Assembly (NCBI RefSeq): GCF_002234575.2
Contig: NZ_CP022464.2
Location: 3,224,001 to 3,288,000 of the forward strand
DNA length: 64,000 nt
Direction: 5' to 3'
DNA from: Enterocloster bolteae
GTDB lineage: Bacteria > Bacillota > Clostridia > Lachnospirales > Lachnospiraceae
Shown here: one piece after another, positions 49,358-58,540 of the stretch
How the letters are laid out: each line of letters begins with the position of its first letter
How positions within the stretch are numbered: position 1 is the stretch's first letter
Translations under genes and position numbers: made by a program
The notes under the pieces: model-generated
Told to the model about the DNA's origin: nothing
The model's input: only the letters and a program-made list of their open reading frames with translations
The model's database searches: none

Positions 49358-51052
49358 CTAAAATGTAATATTAACTTCTTGTTTCACCAACTAAATTCGT
49401 GATTGACGATTTCAGTCTTACACAGAATGTGATATGATTCTCTTGGTAAGTGGATTCCTCCATTAGGAGGATTATTATGCCTAAGAAAAAAGAATATGAT
49501 CACAAGCACCTTTCAACCAGCCAGCGCATTCACATCGAAAAAGGATTAAATGACGGTTTGTCCTTTGCTGCTATTGCAAGAAAACTAGATAAGCATCCCA
49601 GCACCATTGCAAAGGAAGTTAAAAAATACCGGACGCTTCAGCCCCGCGAGAAAGACCCGAAGAAGCCGGCCAGGTGTGCCCTCTTCAAAGAGTGCACCCT
49701 GCGTTTCCTTTGCGATAAAAAAGACTGTGTAAAGATGTGTAAGAGCTGCTATGATATAAAGCTGCAGGTTTCAAAATGCAGCTATCTGTGTTCTGAATAC
49801 CGGGAGCCTCAATGTGCCTCTATATCTAAAGCACCTTTTGTGTGCAATCACTGCGCAAGGCAGCGGACCTGCAATAAGGAAAAAGCCTACTACATTGCCC
49901 AGAATGCAGATCAATCCTCTCAGGAGCTGCTTGTATCATGCAGGCAGGGGATTAACCAGGCTCCTGCCGATATCGCAATGCTTGATACGCTTATCTCACC
50001 ATTGCTTGCCCAGGGACAGTCACTGGCGCACATTTATGCCTTTCACGGACACGAGATTCCTTGTTCCAGAAAGACGCTCTACAATTATATCGATCAGGGT
50101 GTTTTTACTGCTAAAAACATCGATTTACGCCGCAAGGTACGTTACAAATGCAAGCCAAGAAAAACTGGTACAAGGGTCAGCCTGGCTGCAAAAGAATTCC
50201 GTATAGGACGAACCTACGAGGATTTTCAAAAATTCATTCAGGAAAATCCTGATATTCCAGTTGTCGAACTTGATACCGTAGAAGGCGGCCGGGATAACAG
50301 CACGCAGGCTTTCCTTACCATCTTTTTCCGGAACTGTTCCCTTATGCTTATTTTTGTGCTGCAAGAGAAATCACAGGACCAGGTCATAAAAGTTTTCGAC
50401 TATTTGACAGAAAAACTCGGTATTAAGGTTTTTCAGGAACTGTTCCCTGTAATCTTGACTGATAATGGTGTGGAATTTCAATTTCCAGAACGATTGGAGT
50501 GTGATAAAAATGGTGAAATTCGCACCAAAATCTTTTACTGCAATCCGAACTCTTCCTGGCAAAAAGGACGTATCGAGAAAAATCATGAATACATCCGATA
50601 TGTGATTCCCAAAAGCCAGAGTCTGGATCACTATAAGCAGAGAGATGCCTGCGTACTTATGAATCATATCAACAGTGAAGCCAGAGACAGCCTGAACGGC
50701 TGCACTCCATTCAGGCTGTCTAAGATGCTTTTAAATAACAGGTTACACAGACTTTTATGTCTCCAGGAAATACCTGGCGACCAAGTCCACTTAAAACCAT
50801 CGTTACTTAAAAAATAGAATTAGAATCAAGACGGAATCCACTGCCGAATTTAATCCTACAAAAATTTGGCATGTGGAATTTAGTCTTGCACACTTACCCA
50901 GATGCCTGTTTGCCATGCTTGCACACATGAAAACAGGCCCCTGTAAGGTCATTGTAACTCTATTTTTGTCACTCGTAAACCGAAATGAAGCGAATTAGGT
51001 GCTGCAAAATCAATGTTTTGTAGAAATCACGAATTCACTCTGTAATTTTACC
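49358..51052 (+). mobile_element. IS30-family insertion sequence (boundaries provisional)
   Basis: About 1.7 kb carrying one transposase gene, bounded by the 15-bp direct repeats. The ends are weak imperfect inverted repeats: TAAAAT at both tips and AATTCGTGATT (49394-49404) matching AATCACGAATT (51025-51035). An alternative inner pair, ACTAAATTC (49390) versus GAATTTAGT (near 50881), would give a shorter 1.5-kb element without a flanking duplication. The 235 bp after the transposase hold a GCCTGTTT/AAACAGGC hairpin (near 50914-50938) and no gene. Confidence 0.6.
49477..50817 (+). CDS. IS30-family transposase
   Basis: A 446-residue transposase. N-terminal HTH (about 15-50: TSQRIHIEKGLNDGLSFAAIARKLDKHPSTIAKEV), a Cys-rich zinc-binding-like insert (about 65-145, with many CxxC pairs), and an IS30 DDE catalytic core with VVELDTVEGG (first Asp), VILTDNGVEF (second) and WQKGRIEKNHEYIRY (Glu). 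It appears intact. ATG at 49477 has AGGAGGATTATT. The Cys-rich insert is longer than in classic IS30. Confidence 0.93.
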   Translation: MPKKKEYDHKHLSTSQRIHIEKGLNDGLSFAAIARKLDKHPSTIAKEVKKYRTLQPREKDPKKPARCALFKECTLRFLCDKKDCVKMCKSCYDIKLQVSKCSYLCSEYREPQCASISKAPFVCNHCARQRTCNKEKAYYIAQNADQSSQELLVSCRQGINQAPADIAMLDTLISPLLAQGQSLAHIYAFHGHEIPCSRKTLYNYIDQGVFTAKNIDLRRKVRYKCKPRKTGTRVSLAAKEFRIGRTYEDFQKFIQENPDIPVVELDTVEGGRDNSTQAFLTIFFRNCSLMLIFVLQEKSQDQVIKVFDYLTEKLGIKVFQELFPVILTDNGVEFQFPERLECDKNGEIRTKIFYCNPNSSWQKGRIEKNHEYIRYVIPKSQSLDHYKQRDACVLMNHINSEARDSLNGCTPFRLSKMLLNNRLHRLLCLQEIPGDQVHLKPSLLKK

Positions 51053-51067
51053 ATGAGGAAAATTGAC
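51053..51067. repeat. 15-bp direct repeat, right of the IS element
   Basis: Exact copy of 49343-49357. The next 73 bp up to the end of the peptidase gene hold nothing recognisable. Confidence 0.6.
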
Positions 51068-51140
51068 AAAATTAAGCGTAAAATGCTGTTATATATCCAA
51101 AATATTCTCAAATGCCGTGAAGAGCAATCGAATCCAACAA

Positions 51141-52721
51141 TCAGCTCCCGCCCTTTTCAATGTCCCTGATATGGAATCTCACCACATCTGCTCCGCTGGA
51201 ATCCGAATCGCGTATGACATCAATGGCTGCTTCCAGACGGACATCCTGCTCCAGGTATTGAGGGGTTGTCATTCCTTCTATTATAAAACCAGGAGTAAAT
51301 GCCATTGTCACGGGCTGATTCGGATTAAAGGCCACAAAATCCGTATAAATGACATCCCGGATGCGGCTGCTGTCCAGGTCCTCTAAGGGTAAGGATACGA
51401 TTTTTTCCGACTCATCGTAGAATGTGACCATGTTTTTCTCCTTGTCGAGTTTATAGGACAGGCGCCGGTCCAGCTGTTTTTCATAGTCCTCTTCCCGGAA
51501 TTCATATGGTTCCAGATGTCCTGTGTCATATCGCAGAAAGGCATAAAATTGCTCTCTGGACAGGGAAGTGCCAGTCATGGTATGAAAGGAGGCTTTCAAT
51601 ATGCCGTTCTCCTGGTCCCATCCCATTTTAGGAAGAATCAACCGGGGAGAAGTATAGGGAATGGAGGGAAATGAATTCATGTTGCCCTCCCAGTCCGTGA
51701 TGTAAATACCGTCGTAATGTCCTGCCGGCCCTGCATAGCCGTAGAGACGGAATTTGTTCTGGGAAAGGGCTGATAAAAATACTATTCCCTGCGCATCAGG
51801 CGCCTTTCCAAGTTCTTCTAAAGATACAGGCTGAATCTCCTTCTGCGCAAAGGCTTCCTCTGTTTTCCAGAATCCTTCCTCCGCCCTGCCTGTCACTGCG
51901 GCTGTATCCCTGTCCTCTGTTTTACCGGTTTTATCCTGTCCCTGTCCAGACAAGGTGCCGGAAACTTCATGGGGTTTACCTGATGCTTCCGTCTCCCCTC
52001 CTGTTGTTTCCGATGATTTCCCGCTGCCGGTTACCACCCTGATGCCATAGATACGGTTATCATAATCACTCATATGGACGAAACCGTCAATGGGATCCAT
52101 GGCTGTGATATCGAGAGTATCCTTTTCCGTACCCGTAAGCATAATCCAGTGCACGGCCCCGCTTTTACGCTTTACCTTTACAATTGGATACATTTTTTCA
52201 TCCAGCAGGCGGTTGATGCTCTCGCTGGTGGTACCGCAGTCCAGGCGGACCCTGGCATAGGGCAATGCCTGTTCCAGTTCCTTCCACACAATGGCTCCGC
52301 GGTCATTATAAACCTTATTTTCATTAAAAATCTGATTCAGTTCCCCCGGCGAAAAACTGTGCACCCCCTGAGCGGTCAGGGATGCAGCGATGCAGCTGGT
52401 CAGACATCCGGAACTTCCCATGGTGTCCTTTGAACTGCCCAGAGGATTGCTGCTCCAGCGCGTATCATGCTGGGAATACGAGGTATAGATTTTATTATCC
52501 ACAGCAGCTTCGTGGTAATCCATCCCGGCTATCACAGTGCCGGTCTCCCTGTGCCTTGTCATGAATACAGCCAGGACGGCAGCTAATACCAGAATGCCGG
52601 ACAGGGCTGACACAATCATGTATCTGCCCTTTCCCAGCTTATGAGGTTTGTTGCTGTTTGGTTCTGTATCCTGTCTGTCCTCCTGGTTTTGTCCGTTTTT
52701 TTCTTCTGTTGTTGGTTCCAT
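51141..52721 (-). CDS. Membrane-anchored C39-like cysteine peptidase with unknown C-terminal domain
   Basis: A 526-residue protein: short polar cytoplasmic start, one membrane helix (about 34-55), a papain-like C39_2 domain (about 75-220) with Cys106 in SSGCLTSC, His191 in VHWIMLTG and Asp209 in AMDPIDG, a low-complexity linker (about 225-290) and a C-terminal beta-rich domain (about 300-526) that I do not recognise. The ATG at 52721 follows AAGGAGGAGC. It lies behind a GH25 muramidase gene, so it is probably an envelope hydrolase or protein-processing enzyme. Substrate unknown. Confidence 0.75.
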   Translation of the reverse strand: MEPTTEEKNGQNQEDRQDTEPNSNKPHKLGKGRYMIVSALSGILVLAAVLAVFMTRHRETGTVIAGMDYHEAAVDNKIYTSYSQHDTRWSSNPLGSSKDTMGSSGCLTSCIAASLTAQGVHSFSPGELNQIFNENKVYNDRGAIVWKELEQALPYARVRLDCGTTSESINRLLDEKMYPIVKVKRKSGAVHWIMLTGTEKDTLDITAMDPIDGFVHMSDYDNRIYGIRVVTGSGKSSETTGGETEASGKPHEVSGTLSGQGQDKTGKTEDRDTAAVTGRAEEGFWKTEEAFAQKEIQPVSLEELGKAPDAQGIVFLSALSQNKFRLYGYAGPAGHYDGIYITDWEGNMNSFPSIPYTSPRLILPKMGWDQENGILKASFHTMTGTSLSREQFYAFLRYDTGHLEPYEFREEDYEKQLDRRLSYKLDKEKNMVTFYDESEKIVSLPLEDLDSSRIRDVIYTDFVAFNPNQPVTMAFTPGFIIEGMTTPQYLEQDVRLEAAIDVIRDSDSSGADVVRFHIRDIEKGGS

Positions 52722-52838
52722 ATAAAATATTTGCTCCTCCTTACCTGCCCCTTTATCTGTTTCCAAACCGGGATAATCCCGCCAACGGCCTTTGTCAAAA
52801 GTATAGCAGGAGAAGTAAGAAAAGTCTTTGGGCACTCC

Positions 52839-53678
52839 TTACGATTTATTACGATTCCCGTACCAGTTTTCCCACTGTTCACGGCTCCCGCAATACACAT
52901 TCATATCAATGAATGTCTCCTCTCCCTCATATCCCCCAAGACGCTGGCGGTTGGTATACTGCCACAGCAGCCATGGTTCCCCCTCGGTGCGGGGCTTTGT
53001 TTTTACGTTGCGAATCCAGAGCGGATACCGGTCAAACCTTCCGCGGATGTACAGGTTCCAGGATTCCTCCGTGGCATAGATTACAGGGACTATCCCATAC
53101 TGTGCTTCCAGTCCTTCCAGCAAGGCCCCAAGCTCCTGCTCCACGTCCGCCGGATTTGGAGGATTGGCAGCCTTGTCACCGTAAAACTCCACGTCAACTG
53201 CCGGCGGAAGCATCCCTTCCCTGTCAGGCAGACATTGGATGAAATGCGCCAGCTGGTCCTTCCCGCTGCTGTCAAAACTGAAAAAATGGTATGCTCCCAC
53301 AGCCAGGCCGGACAGGGCCGACTCAGACCAATTCTGATAAAATTTCTCATCCACATGGGAACTGCCCTCTGTGGCTTTGATGTAAGCAAAATCAATATCC
53401 TGCCTTCCCAGCACCTTCCAGTCAATTTCGCCCTGGTAATGGGACACATCCACCCCCCGTACCGGATAACGTGTTTTTGAAGGATTGTTTAAGAGAATCC
53501 ATCCGTTCCATATCAGATAAGCCATGATACCGGCAGCAAAAACCGTCATGACAACGAGAGCGGCCAGTATGCGGAGCCATTTGTATCTGTGTTTCATGTG
53601 AAGTCCTGCTTTCCTGAACCCCAATCCGTACTGCTGAAGCTGTTTCAGTAAGATATCAGAAGGTTCATCTTTTATCAT
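52839..53678 (-). CDS. GH25 lysozyme-like muramidase, membrane-anchored
   Basis: A 279-residue protein with a cytoplasmic tail, a membrane helix (about 35-57) and a GH25 domain (about 70-275). Catalytic acids are visible in RGVDVSHYQGEIDW and in PPAVDVEFYG, with KATEGSSHVDEKF between them. GH25 enzymes cut the MurNAc-GlcNAc beta-1,4 bond. An alternative ATG at 53597 (MKHRYKW) has a better ribosome site and would trim the tail. Forms a pair with the C39-like gene. Confidence 0.9.
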   Translation of the reverse strand: MIKDEPSDILLKQLQQYGLGFRKAGLHMKHRYKWLRILAALVVMTVFAAGIMAYLIWNGWILLNNPSKTRYPVRGVDVSHYQGEIDWKVLGRQDIDFAYIKATEGSSHVDEKFYQNWSESALSGLAVGAYHFFSFDSSGKDQLAHFIQCLPDREGMLPPAVDVEFYGDKAANPPNPADVEQELGALLEGLEAQYGIVPVIYATEESWNLYIRGRFDRYPLWIRNVKTKPRTEGEPWLLWQYTNRQRLGGYEGEETFIDMNVYCGSREQWENWYGNRNKS

Positions 53679-53782
53679 TATGCATTACCTGTCCTGGCTT
53701 TTCAAGTAAAATGAACATAGAAATTGAACGGTTTTCCAAAAAATCCGCTGCCGGCATCTTCGGATGGGTTCTGCTTAAAACA

Positions 53783-53830
53783 CAATAAAAGGATGCATGT
53801 TCTCTTTACAGAGTTTGCATCCTTTTATTG
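53783..53830. terminator. Terminator after cstA
   Basis: CAATAAAAGGATGCA and TGCATCCTTTTATTG, 15-bp arms with T-tracts in both directions. Separates cstA from the GH25 gene. Confidence 0.9.
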
Positions 53831-53858
53831 CAGATAAACAATGCGGCGGTCACACCCT

Positions 53859-55577
53859 CTACGCAGTCACACCCTTGCCCGGAGCTGCCTTATCTGCCTC
53901 TGTATCCTTATCCAAAAGCTTGCGGATGCCCTCAAAGGCAACAATCACGCCCAGAATCAGAAGAAGAACTGCGAACACCAGCTGAAGCGCGTTGCCGAAT
54001 ACAAACTGGCTTGACAGGGCCGATATAAGGTCCTTGATTTTAAGGCTCAGGGCCGTAAAGGTGACGCCCAGCATGATAACCATGGGCCCCCAGAGCATGA
54101 CGCCCTGTCTGTGTGTTTTTTTCAGGAATACGGCGCAGGCAATCAGGGCCAGCGCGGAAAGCAGCTGGTTGGCAGAGCCGAACAGAGGCCAGATGCTCGC
54201 GTAACCTGCCCTGGATAATGCGTAGCAGAGAGCCAGGGTCAGTATGGTGGAGAAATATTTGTTAGTCAGCACCTTGTTCAGGGAACTCTGCCGTGATGGG
54301 TCAATATCGTCGTTAGTAAAAAATTCCTGGAAAGCAATACGTCCCACGCGCGCCACGGAATCCAGGCTGGTCAGGGCAAAGGCTGAAATGGACAGCGTGA
54401 TCAGTGTATAGCTGATGGAATCAGGCATTCCCAATGTGGTAAGAAACATGGCAATGGCCTTGGCAAATACCTGTGGAGGTGTTCCGGTTGGAAGGCCTTC
54501 ACTGGTAGCCAGCGCACCGACAGCAATCAGCGCGGTAATGGCCAAAAGACTTTCTAACAGCATGGCGCCAAAGGATACCGGCAGCATGTTCTTTTCATTT
54601 TTTATCTGCTTGCTGGCTGTTCCGGAGGATACCAGCGCATGGAAGCCGGATACGGCACCGCAGGCAATTGTAACGAACAGGGTTGGAAACAGATAGGAAA
54701 TATTTCCCTTTGCATCTGTAAACACAAATGATGTAAAGGAGGGAAGGTTGATGGCCGGATTATAAACACATATTCCCAGAACCGCACCGATAATCATGGC
54801 CAGCAGCAGGTAGCTGTTCAGATAATCCCTGGGCTGAAGCAGAGCCCATACAGGAGTCACGCAGGCAACAATCACATACAGGAATACGAAAATGAGCCAT
54901 GCGCTCTGGGGCACATAGACGGGAAATGCCAGTCCAAGGGCGACAGCCAGCACAAGAAGTCCGATGGCAACCAGGGTATTTACCAGCTTGCTGCATTTTC
55001 CATACTTCAGGAAGCATCCCAGTACCACTGCAAATGCAATGAATAAAAGAGATGTGGTGGCAACGGCTCCGTTAGCAGCGATTCTCTCGCCTGTGGCTGC
55101 ATCAAAACCATTGAATGTGCCTGCCACAATGTCAGCAAAGGCCGCCACTACCAGGATGGAGAACAGCCAGGTGAATAAAAGGAACAGCCTTTTGCCGAGC
55201 TTGCCGATATAAACCTCGATTATGTAGCCAATGGAACGTCCCTTGTTCTTGACGGAAGCATACATGGCGGCAAAGTCCTGAACCGCGCCGAAGAATACGC
55301 CTCCCAGAAGAATCCACAGCATAACGGGCAGCCAGCCAAACATAGCTGCCTGGATGGGGCCGTTGATGGGGCCTGCTCCTGCAATGGAGGCAAACTGGTG
55401 GCCGAATACCACGTTGGTATCAGCCGGCACATAGTCCACACCGTCCTCCATCTCATAGGCCGGGGTCTTTGCATCGGGGTCAACGCCCCATTTCTTTGCC
55501 AGATATCTGCCGTAAATCAGATAGGCACCGCCTAATACCACTACGGCTAAAAGCATCATAACTAAACCATTCATCAT
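53859..55577 (-). CDS. cstA: CstA-family peptide/pyruvate transporter
   Basis: A 572-residue polytopic carrier of the carbon-starvation CstA family, with 14 or more helices, including NVVFGHQFASIAGAGPINGPIQAAMFGWLPVMLW. Members import peptides or pyruvate. Start at one of the tandem ATGs (55577 or 55574), GAGGAG just upstream; an in-frame TTG precedes them. Preceded by a T-box leader that appears to read leucine, suggesting induction under amino-acid limitation and a role in peptide or amino-acid uptake. Confidence 0.93.
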   Translation of the reverse strand: MMNGLVMMLLAVVVLGGAYLIYGRYLAKKWGVDPDAKTPAYEMEDGVDYVPADTNVVFGHQFASIAGAGPINGPIQAAMFGWLPVMLWILLGGVFFGAVQDFAAMYASVKNKGRSIGYIIEVYIGKLGKRLFLLFTWLFSILVVAAFADIVAGTFNGFDAATGERIAANGAVATTSLLFIAFAVVLGCFLKYGKCSKLVNTLVAIGLLVLAVALGLAFPVYVPQSAWLIFVFLYVIVACVTPVWALLQPRDYLNSYLLLAMIIGAVLGICVYNPAINLPSFTSFVFTDAKGNISYLFPTLFVTIACGAVSGFHALVSSGTASKQIKNEKNMLPVSFGAMLLESLLAITALIAVGALATSEGLPTGTPPQVFAKAIAMFLTTLGMPDSISYTLITLSISAFALTSLDSVARVGRIAFQEFFTNDDIDPSRQSSLNKVLTNKYFSTILTLALCYALSRAGYASIWPLFGSANQLLSALALIACAVFLKKTHRQGVMLWGPMVIMLGVTFTALSLKIKDLISALSSQFVFGNALQLVFAVLLLILGVIVAFEGIRKLLDKDTEADKAAPGKGVTA

Positions 55578-55683
55578 CAAGTCTCCTCACGTATATAAAG
55601 TAGGTTTCAAAGAGTTTGTCCGGGAAATGCCTCTGCATCCTGCTTAAGCCCCCTGCACTGAAAAGAACAATAACCGGCCCTGT

Positions 55684-55996
55684 AAAAAGAAAAGGTCCCT
55701 GCACCTTGCGATGCAGAGACGAATCAATCCGCGTTACCACTCTGTTTGCCGCCCCGTAAAAGGACAGCCCCTTAAGTTCCTGCTGCTCTCAGTCAGCCGG
55801 AATCTTTGTTAACGGAAAGAAACCCGTCCATCCCTACTGGCCTTTCTCTCGGGAAAGGGGTTCAGAACAGAAGCTGTTGGGTGAGGCCATGATTCCTCTC
55901 GCGCGCCCTTCCACCAGCCGGGCTGCTCTCTGTGCCGGAATCTGAAACCATGACATGTCCCAGTCATTGCTTTTCTCAAGTATCAAACTCTTGATG
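55684..55996 (-). ncRNA. T-box riboswitch, probable leucine specificity
   Basis: Leader of cstA. The T-box core reads GAGTGGTAACGCGGAT on the minus strand (near 55728-55745) and precedes a terminator (55694-55703 with 55712-55720, then TTTTCTTTTT). Upstream are AGAGAGC and GGTGGAA stem-I elements. The candidate specifier is CTC (55883-55885) followed by A and the lower-stem CCC, the usual NNN-A layout; CUC is the typical leucine specifier. The UGGU bulge would pair with an ACCA tRNA end, consistent with tRNA-Leu. Confidence 0.85.
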
Positions 55997-56002
55997 TCAA
56001 GA

Positions 56003-56031
56003 AGTTTACCACTTTAACACAGAGAAATCAA
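56003..56031 (-). promoter_or_regulatory. Promoter of the T-box-cstA transcript
   Basis: TTGATT (56026-56031), 17-bp spacer, TAAACT (56003-56008) on the minus strand; start expected near 55996, just before stem I. Confidence 0.5.
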
Positions 56032-56085
56032 TGATATTTTAACACTTTTTTTATACTTTATTTATATATTTTTCATAACTACAGG

Positions 56086-57630
56086 TTATACGGATGCAGA
56101 ACCTTCCGCTTCGCGGGATATGGCGTCATCTGCAATGGCCTGCACCAGCCCCTGTATATGGTATGTTCCGGCAGTGATATCTGCCTTTATTCCATGTTTT
56201 TTTAACTCCCCTGCCGTTATGTCCCCGATGCATACCAGCCTGGTCTGTCCTGTCCTTTGTCCGGGATTTATATTCAGGCCGCTTGAAAGATAAGCCCTTA
56301 CACCGGACGCGCTGGCAAAGGTGATATAGTCAAATCCCTCTTCCGCCTGCCTCTGTTCACTCGCCAGCCTGCCTTCCACCTGGTAAAGAACAATGTCATC
56401 GTAAACAAGTCCGGCTTTTTCCAGTATACTGGTCAGTACAGGTGATCCGCCTTTGGAGCGGGCAATGAGGATGCGGTCGCTGTCTGTAAGGATGGATGCC
56501 AGTCCCCGGGCCAGTGCCTCGGCACAGAAGGAATCCGGCATATAGTCTGCATGGAAACCGAAGTTTGCCAGTTCCCTGCCTGTGCCGTCGCCGATAACGG
56601 CAAATTTTATATGACCCAGCAAGCGGTAATCCATGCCGGAGTGTTGCATTTCCTGGAAGAACAGGCGCACACCATTGGCGCTGGTGAATATCAGCCAGGT
56701 GTATGCAGCCAGGTTTCGGTAGGCTTCCTGCATGGCAGGGCATTTTGTATGGGATATCACTTTCATCTCCAGGATTGGTGAGACAACCGCTCCCTCCTGT
56801 TTAAGGGCATGTCCAAGACTGTCTGTAAAATGCCGTGTGCCAACCATACCGATTCTGTATCCGGCCAGGGGACCAAAAGAACGGCATTTCAAATCGCATT
56901 TCATATCAAAGGAGGCTGTTTCGCCCACAACAATAATGGCCGGAGTGCCGATCCCCGCCTCCATTACCTTGGCGTGAATCCCGGAAAGAGGCGCCCGGAC
57001 TGCCCTCTGGTCCGGCAGGGTGCCGTTTTCAATGACAGCCGCAGGTGTGTCCGGAGCCATTCCTCCCTCAATCAGCCTGGCTGTAATGACCGGAAGCTGT
57101 CCCAGTCCCATTAAGAATACCAGGGTGCCCGGCAGGGAACCGTATGTTTCAAACTCAGGAGGGAGACAATCCTCTCCGTCCCGGGTGTGGCCTGTAATCA
57201 CATGGAAGCTTCTGCTTACCCCGCGGTGGGTTACGGGAATCCCGGCGCATTCCGGGACCGCTATGGCGGATGTTACGCCAGGAACGGTTTCGTAGGGAAT
57301 CCCGTGGGCCTCCAGTGCCTGGATTTCCTCGCCGCCCCGCCCGAACACAAAGGGATCCCCTCCCTTTAGCCGGACCACCGTAAGCCCTGAAAGGGCCAGT
57401 TCCACCAGAACGGCGTTTATCTCATCCTGTTTCATGGAGTGATGTCCGGCCTGTTTGCCCACATAGATTTTACGGCAGGCGGAGGGCACCCATTCCAGGA
57501 ATTGTCTGGATGCCAGATGATCATAGACAAGGGCGCCGCAGGAGCTAAGAAGCGCCTGGCCTTTCAGGGTCATCAGGGCCGGGTCCCCCGGACCTGCGCC
57601 CACCAGATATACCATTCCCTTATTCTCCAT
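56086..57630 (-). CDS. cobA-hemD: Uroporphyrinogen-III C-methyltransferase / uroporphyrinogen-III synthase fusion
   Basis: A 514-residue bifunctional protein. Residues 1-245 are a SUMT domain (LVGAGPGDPALMTLKG, VRLKGGDPFVFGRGGEE, GIPVTHRGVS); residues 255-505 are a HemD domain. HemD closes hydroxymethylbilane to uroporphyrinogen III and the SUMT part methylates it to precorrin-2. Last gene of sirC-hemC-cobA/hemD, 1 bp after hemC. The fusion is common in clostridia. Confidence 0.95.
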   Translation of the reverse strand: MENKGMVYLVGAGPGDPALMTLKGQALLSSCGALVYDHLASRQFLEWVPSACRKIYVGKQAGHHSMKQDEINAVLVELALSGLTVVRLKGGDPFVFGRGGEEIQALEAHGIPYETVPGVTSAIAVPECAGIPVTHRGVSRSFHVITGHTRDGEDCLPPEFETYGSLPGTLVFLMGLGQLPVITARLIEGGMAPDTPAAVIENGTLPDQRAVRAPLSGIHAKVMEAGIGTPAIIVVGETASFDMKCDLKCRSFGPLAGYRIGMVGTRHFTDSLGHALKQEGAVVSPILEMKVISHTKCPAMQEAYRNLAAYTWLIFTSANGVRLFFQEMQHSGMDYRLLGHIKFAVIGDGTGRELANFGFHADYMPDSFCAEALARGLASILTDSDRILIARSKGGSPVLTSILEKAGLVYDDIVLYQVEGRLASEQRQAEEGFDYITFASASGVRAYLSSGLNINPGQRTGQTRLVCIGDITAGELKKHGIKADITAGTYHIQGLVQAIADDAISREAEGSASV

Positions 57631-57631
57631 A

Positions 57632-58540
57632 TCACATCAATCCTTTCCATGCTTCTGACGCCAGTTTTTCTATATCCCTCCGGGAGGTACCGCCGGTCAG
57701 GTGAATCCGCTTTACCTCTTCCCTGGGGCTGCTGATGCCCCATACCTCCAACTGCCCGTTTTGAAGGACAGAGTAGATGCCGATGGGCTCATGACATCCC
57801 GCATCCAGCTGTTTAAGGACGCTTCTCTCCAGATCCAGGCACAGCCGTCCCTGGGCATGGTCCATGGCCTGGGCGAGACTGTGGGCCGCGGTTCCTGCTT
57901 TTGCCTCCACCGCCATCAGTCCCTGGCCTCCTGCCGGTATGAATTCTTCCGGAGCCAGAAACGTATATTCGTAGGTATCCTGTTCCAGCAGTCCCAGCCT
58001 TTTTAATCCGGCAGCCGCCAGGATGATACCGTCAAAGTTCTCCTCTTCCAGTTTCCTGAGCCGGGTGTGAACATTTCCCCTGAGAGTGCTGCATTCTGCC
58101 CCGGCAGCCTCCGGCCACAGTGTTTTGCACATCAACCGGGCCTGAAGCTGCCGCCTTGGACTGGAGGTGCCGATACGGACCACGCTCTCCGGCCGGATCC
58201 TATGGCCTCTCATGGTGACCAGCACATCCCTTGGGTCTTCCCGCCCGGATACCGCTGCAATGGTCAGTCCTTGGGCCAGCTCCATGGGAAGGTCCTTGGC
58301 GCTGTGGACCGCAAGGTCTATGACGCCTTCCTGTATGGCCTGCTCAAACTCAGATACAAAGACACCCTTGCCCCCGAATTCCTGTAAGGGCTTGTCCAGT
58401 ATCCGGTCCCCCAGGGTATCTTTTGTTACGATTTCCACCTGTATGCCAGGACAGACCTGCCTTAATTCATCAGCTACAAGCTGTGTCTGAATCAGCGCCA
58501 GTGCGCTTTTTCTTGTTCCAATGCGGATGATATCATTCAT
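57632..58540 (-). CDS. hemC: Hydroxymethylbilane synthase (porphobilinogen deaminase)
   Basis: A 302-residue enzyme polymerising four porphobilinogens. RIGTRKSALALIQT start, VHSAKDLPMEL with the catalytic Asp, and DAGCHEPIG with the Cys carrying the dipyrromethane cofactor. Overlaps sirC by 8 bp. hemA and hemB are not in the window. Confidence 0.97.
   Translation of the reverse strand: MNDIIRIGTRKSALALIQTQLVADELRQVCPGIQVEIVTKDTLGDRILDKPLQEFGGKGVFVSEFEQAIQEGVIDLAVHSAKDLPMELAQGLTIAAVSGREDPRDVLVTMRGHRIRPESVVRIGTSSPRRQLQARLMCKTLWPEAAGAECSTLRGNVHTRLRKLEEENFDGIILAAAGLKRLGLLEQDTYEYTFLAPEEFIPAGGQGLMAVEAKAGTAAHSLAQAMDHAQGRLCLDLERSVLKQLDAGCHEPIGIYSVLQNGQLEVWGISSPREEVKRIHLTGGTSRRDIEKLASEAWKGLM

Noticed and set aside
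49390..50881. Shorter IS boundaries at ACTAAATTC / GAATTTAGT
   Set aside because: Kept only as the alternative: no flanking duplication is seen there, whereas the outer limits have an exact 15-bp repeat.
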